A DNA stretch of 64,000 nucleotides from the NCBI RefSeq assembly GCF_046630445.1, contig NC_092335.1, positions 35,304,501-35,368,500 of the forward strand. The letters run 5' to 3'. Source of the DNA: Rutidosis leptorrhynchoides (lineage: Eukaryota; Streptophyta; Magnoliopsida; Asterales; Asteraceae). Below are positions 61,101 to 64,000 of this stretch, in pieces (the first letter of the stretch is position 1; every line of letters begins with the position of its first letter). Both the position numbers and the translations under genes were made by a program. The notes beneath the pieces were generated by a model that was not told where the DNA came from, did no database searches, and saw only the letters and a list, made by a program, of their open reading frames with translations.

Positions 61101-62428
61101 GATGAATATCTATTGAAGATAGATTATAATGAAATTCCATGGTTTGCAGACTATGCAAACTACTTAGTATGTGGATTCCTTGAAAAAGGATTATCGTACC
61201 AAAAACGAAAGAAATTCTTCAGTGATATAAAACACTATTTCTGGGAAGATCCACATTTGTTTAAAAGTTGTCCCGATGGAATAATACGCCGATGTGTATT
61301 TGGAGATGAAGCTAGTAAAATTTTAAACCATTGTCACACAGGACCAACAGGAGGGCACTATGGGCCTCAACTAACAGCAAGAAAAGTTTATGATGCTGGA
61401 TTCTATTGGCCTACAATTTACAAAGACGCACACCTTCTTTGCAAATCCTGTGATGCTTGTCAAAGGACCGAAAAATAAGTCAACGTGATGAAATGCCACA
61501 AAATGTCATTCAAGTATGTGAAGTATTTGACATTTGGGGTATTGACTTTATGGGTCCATTTCCAAAATCTCATAATAATCTATACATTCTCGTAGCCATT
61601 GATTATGTATCTAAATGGGCGGAAGCACAAGCTCTCCCAACTAACGATGCACGAGTTGTAGTCAACTTTTTAAAACGTCTTTTTGCAAGGTTTGGAACAC
61701 CGAAAGCTTTAATAAGTGATCGGGGTACTCATTTCTGTAATAATCAACTTGAGAAAGTTCTCAAAAGATATGGAGTAACTCATAAAATCTCCACTGCTTA
61801 TCATCCACAAACAAGTGGACAAGTTGAAAATACCAACCGAGCTTTAAAACGTATTCTAGAAAAAACCGTAGGATCAAATTCGAAGGAATGGTCCATTAAA
61901 TTGGAGGATGTACTCTGGGCTTTTAGAACAGCCTACAAAACTCCAATTGGAACCACACCTTTTAAACTCGTCTACGGAAAAGCATGTCATCTTCCAGTAG
62001 AAATTGAACACAAAGCATTTTGGGCTTTGAAGACATGTAATCTTGATTTACATGAAGCCGGACGTCTACGATTAAGTCAATTAAACGAATTAGAAGAATT
62101 AAGACATGAAACATACGAAAATTCGTTAATCTATAAGGAAAGAACGAAGAAATGGCATGATAAAAGAATCAGAAGTTCAAAAGAATTTAAAGAAGGAGAC
62201 AGAGTTCTTCTTTTCAATTCACGATTCAAGCTATTTCCTGGAAAATTGAAATCGAGATGGTCTGGACCATTCATAGTCAAAAGAGTTTTCCCATACGGAA
62301 CGATAGAATTAATAAATTCAAATGGAATTGAATTTAAAGTTAATGGTCACAGAGTTAAACATTACATAGATAGTCTGATGGAAGTCGACAACGAAGTTAA
62401 TCACAATTTCGATACCACAGCTAACTAA
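61101..62428 (+). pseudogene. Athila integrase, one frameshift
   Basis: The zinc-binding module (HCHTGPTGGHYGPQ to CKSCDACQR) lies in the pol frame, which then hits TAA at 61476-61478. A one-base slip in the A run at about 61470-61475 restores reading: [11 protein letters not shown] (first Asp), [12 protein letters not shown] (second Asp), [13 protein letters not shown] (Glu), then a C-terminal domain with [16 protein letters not shown] (GPY/F). Stop TAA at 62426-62428, followed by GTGTGGGGAG. No chromodomain, as expected for Athila. Confidence 0.9.
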
Positions 62429-62600
62429 GTGTGGGGAGAATCAAGTCTTTTAAGGATTTTATGTATTTCTGTTAGAGTTAGATTGTCTGTTTTCGTGTAG
62501 TTCTCAAAAATGGAACCCGAATGGTCTTTCCCTAGCAGACCCTAAAGAACTAGTCTTCTCCCCCCATTCTGAATTTTTATTTTTTTTAGGTTTTTACGAA

Positions 62601-63017
62601 ATGAAGACTTCCTGTGAACTAAACCATGGTCTAATGCTACACGCTTTGATCACTAAACGTAATAATGACACACTTCCGAGTGAAATAGTATCAGTAATCA
62701 GAGAAAGATTGGACGGAGTAAGAAAAGAATCCAGATGCGAAGATAATAAGTTACAATTTGGTAAAGGAAAATCAAAATCCGCAGCGAAAAGAAGAGCACG
62801 ACACCTAGAAAGATGTCACAAATGCGGAAAATGGTCACATGGAGGTAAATGTTCAAATAATCAAACATATTCAAACACCGAATTTGTTACTTTATGCAGA
62901 GACGGACCGTTCATATGTTTAGAAGAAAAAACACTGAATGCTCGAGGTTACGCCTATGTAGCTATGGAAAACCAATTAAACCGACTATCTTATGAATGGG
63001 ATAGATCATATAACTAA
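62601..63017 (+). CDS. Small ORF after integrase with a CX2CX4HX3C zinc knuckle
   Basis: An intact 138-codon frame, 172 bp after the integrase stop, where envelope-like ORFs occur in some Athila elements. No signal peptide or membrane segment. N-terminal helical part (LPSEIVSVIRERLDGVRKE), basic stretch (KGKSKSAAKRRARHLER, 55-71), knuckle CHKCGKWSHGGKC (residues 72-84), then a Tyr/Asn-rich end. It is intact although gag-pol is damaged. A basic, knuckle-bearing protein suggests nucleic-acid binding; that is inference. I do not recognise a named family. Confidence 0.6.
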   Translation: MKTSCELNHGLMLHALITKRNNDTLPSEIVSVIRERLDGVRKESRCEDNKLQFGKGKSKSAAKRRARHLERCHKCGKWSHGGKCSNNQTYSNTEFVTLCRDGPFICLEEKTLNARGYAYVAMENQLNRLSYEWDRSYN

Positions 63018-64000
63018 GAATACTATCTCACAGGTAAGTCTGTACAGTTTTTATTTTTTATTTTTATTTTTAACCTTTTGATAATAAACGCTAATTTGTT
63101 CGCTATAAAGTATTAAATTGGTATTGAATAAAATTAGGTTTGGCGACCGAAATTATTGATATCATTCAAAAATTTATTACATCACTGCGAAATTTAACGT
63201 TTATTCTTAAGGTATAAATATCTTTAATCAATCAACCCAAAATATTTCAAAAATTCATCATGAGTTAAAATAGGTCATGGAACCGAAATTACTTTACCGA
63301 AAAGAGGGGCGTATATTTTTGATAATATTTGATTGATTAAAGTGGGATAAAAGCCAAAAAGATTTTTAATTTTATTTTTTACCATGTTTTTAAAATTAAT
63401 ATATAAATATTAAATTAATATTTTGAACTTTGTAAAATCAATATATTTAAGTTTGTAAATATTTGAAAAATTAATCTTTTTAATATAAGTTTGTATGTAT
63501 AAAAACAAAAATATAATATAAGTTTGGTATAAATTTATAATATGAATTTTTAATTAAGTTTAATATGAATTTTTAATTTTATGCATTTTAAATTTAAGTT
63601 TGGTGTGAATTTAAAAACAAAAATTTACTTTATTTCGCTAAGTTAAAAATATGATTTTTAAAATTCGTCGTGAGTTGAAGACTAGGTCGTTGAACCGAAA
63701 TTGCTTTACCCGAGGGAGGGACGAGAACTTTTATTATCATTATTTTTAATCTTATTGAATTAAAGTATGCCAAAAACATTAAAAAAATCCAAAAATCTTT
63801 ACTTTTAAAACCGCGCTTTGATTTGACAAATTTTAAAAATTTTGTCGAGGGACAGACTAGGACATCGATCCGAAACGCCCTCATCCTAAAAAGAAACAAA
63901 TTTTTAAAATTTTATTAATTTTATGTTTTATAAAGTATAAGGTTTTATTTTTTTTTAAAAAAAGGGGCAAAACACTGTAGCCGGGTACCCATGCGATCGC
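63018..64000 (+). other. Athila 3' non-coding region with degenerate repeats
   Basis: No gene seen. A motif around GTTGAACCGAAATTGCTTTACC recurs in decayed form at about 63145, 63280, 63693 and 63868, roughly 140-410 bp apart. ACTGTAGCC at 63974 and the start of another palindrome (CATGCGATCGC from 63990) close the window, resembling the leader at 55741-55797. Confidence 0.55.

Larger units (their letters stand above)
53393..64000 (+). mobile_element. Athila-type Ty3/gypsy retrotransposon, runs past the window end
   Basis: 5' LTR, PBS of the TGGCGCC type, long leader, gag, protease, RT, RNase H, integrase, a small extra ORF and a long 3' non-coding stretch. The 3' LTR is outside the window. 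Protease motif DLGASINLMP and overall order identify the Athila clade. Two frameshifts and three stops break gag-pol. Confidence 0.93.

Overview
This window is plant nuclear DNA. The one intact host gene has nine exons with GT-AG introns, and almost everything else is LTR retrotransposon in nested layers, with MITE and SINE traces and AT-rich spacers. The mix of Ty3/gypsy chromovirus (Tekay-like), Athila and Ty1/copia families with very long LTRs looks like a large eudicot genome. I suspect Asteraceae from family resemblance, but cannot prove it here.

Layout. 1-7284 is a Ty1/copia element (5' LTR cut by the window edge) whose gag-pol is broken but whose LTRs are nearly identical; it sits inside the RT codons of a chromovirus (pol 7285-9858, 3' LTR 9894-13171). 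13172-15543 is a truncated gypsy element with LTR end, PBS, an extra ORF ahead of gag, and the first 59 codons of gag. 15544-17050 is a minus-strand LTR remnant (M3). 17051-18570 is spacer with an 87-bp tandem duplication and a Mutator-type MITE. 18571-21776 (minus) is an intact serine carboxypeptidase-like gene of 509 codons. About 260 bp upstream of its ATG lies one half of a SINE; the other half is at 30812-30991. Between the halves is a minus-strand LTR (M2), itself interrupted by a gypsy fragment (22820-25221) and by a solo LTR (26919-30668, TSD TCGTC). 31007-33128 is non-coding spacer.

From 33129 a third minus-strand LTR (M1) is split by two related non-autonomous, LARD-like elements: LARD1 (33195-43271, TSD CTTGA) and LARD2 (from 43935). 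Both have about 2.8-kb LTRs and about 4.1-4.4-kb interiors without gag-pol; the only recognisable ORF is a relative of the pre-gag ORF at 14271. An Athila-type element (53393 to beyond the window end) is inserted in the 3' LTR of LARD2; its gag-pol carries two frameshifts and three in-frame stops, and a short zinc-knuckle ORF follows integrase.

The most interesting structure is regulatory. A module of two CATGCGATCGCATG palindromes with centres exactly 32 bp apart lies 22-24 bp upstream of a TATA box in the Athila LTR and in two minus-strand chromovirus-type LTRs (M2, M3), within a block of about 290 bp shared by these otherwise different lineages. A second, helically phased motif array (20-21 bp period) lies in the LTR at 23339-25221. 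The LARDs also carry an internal copy of their polypurine tract and an antisense zinc-knuckle remnant.
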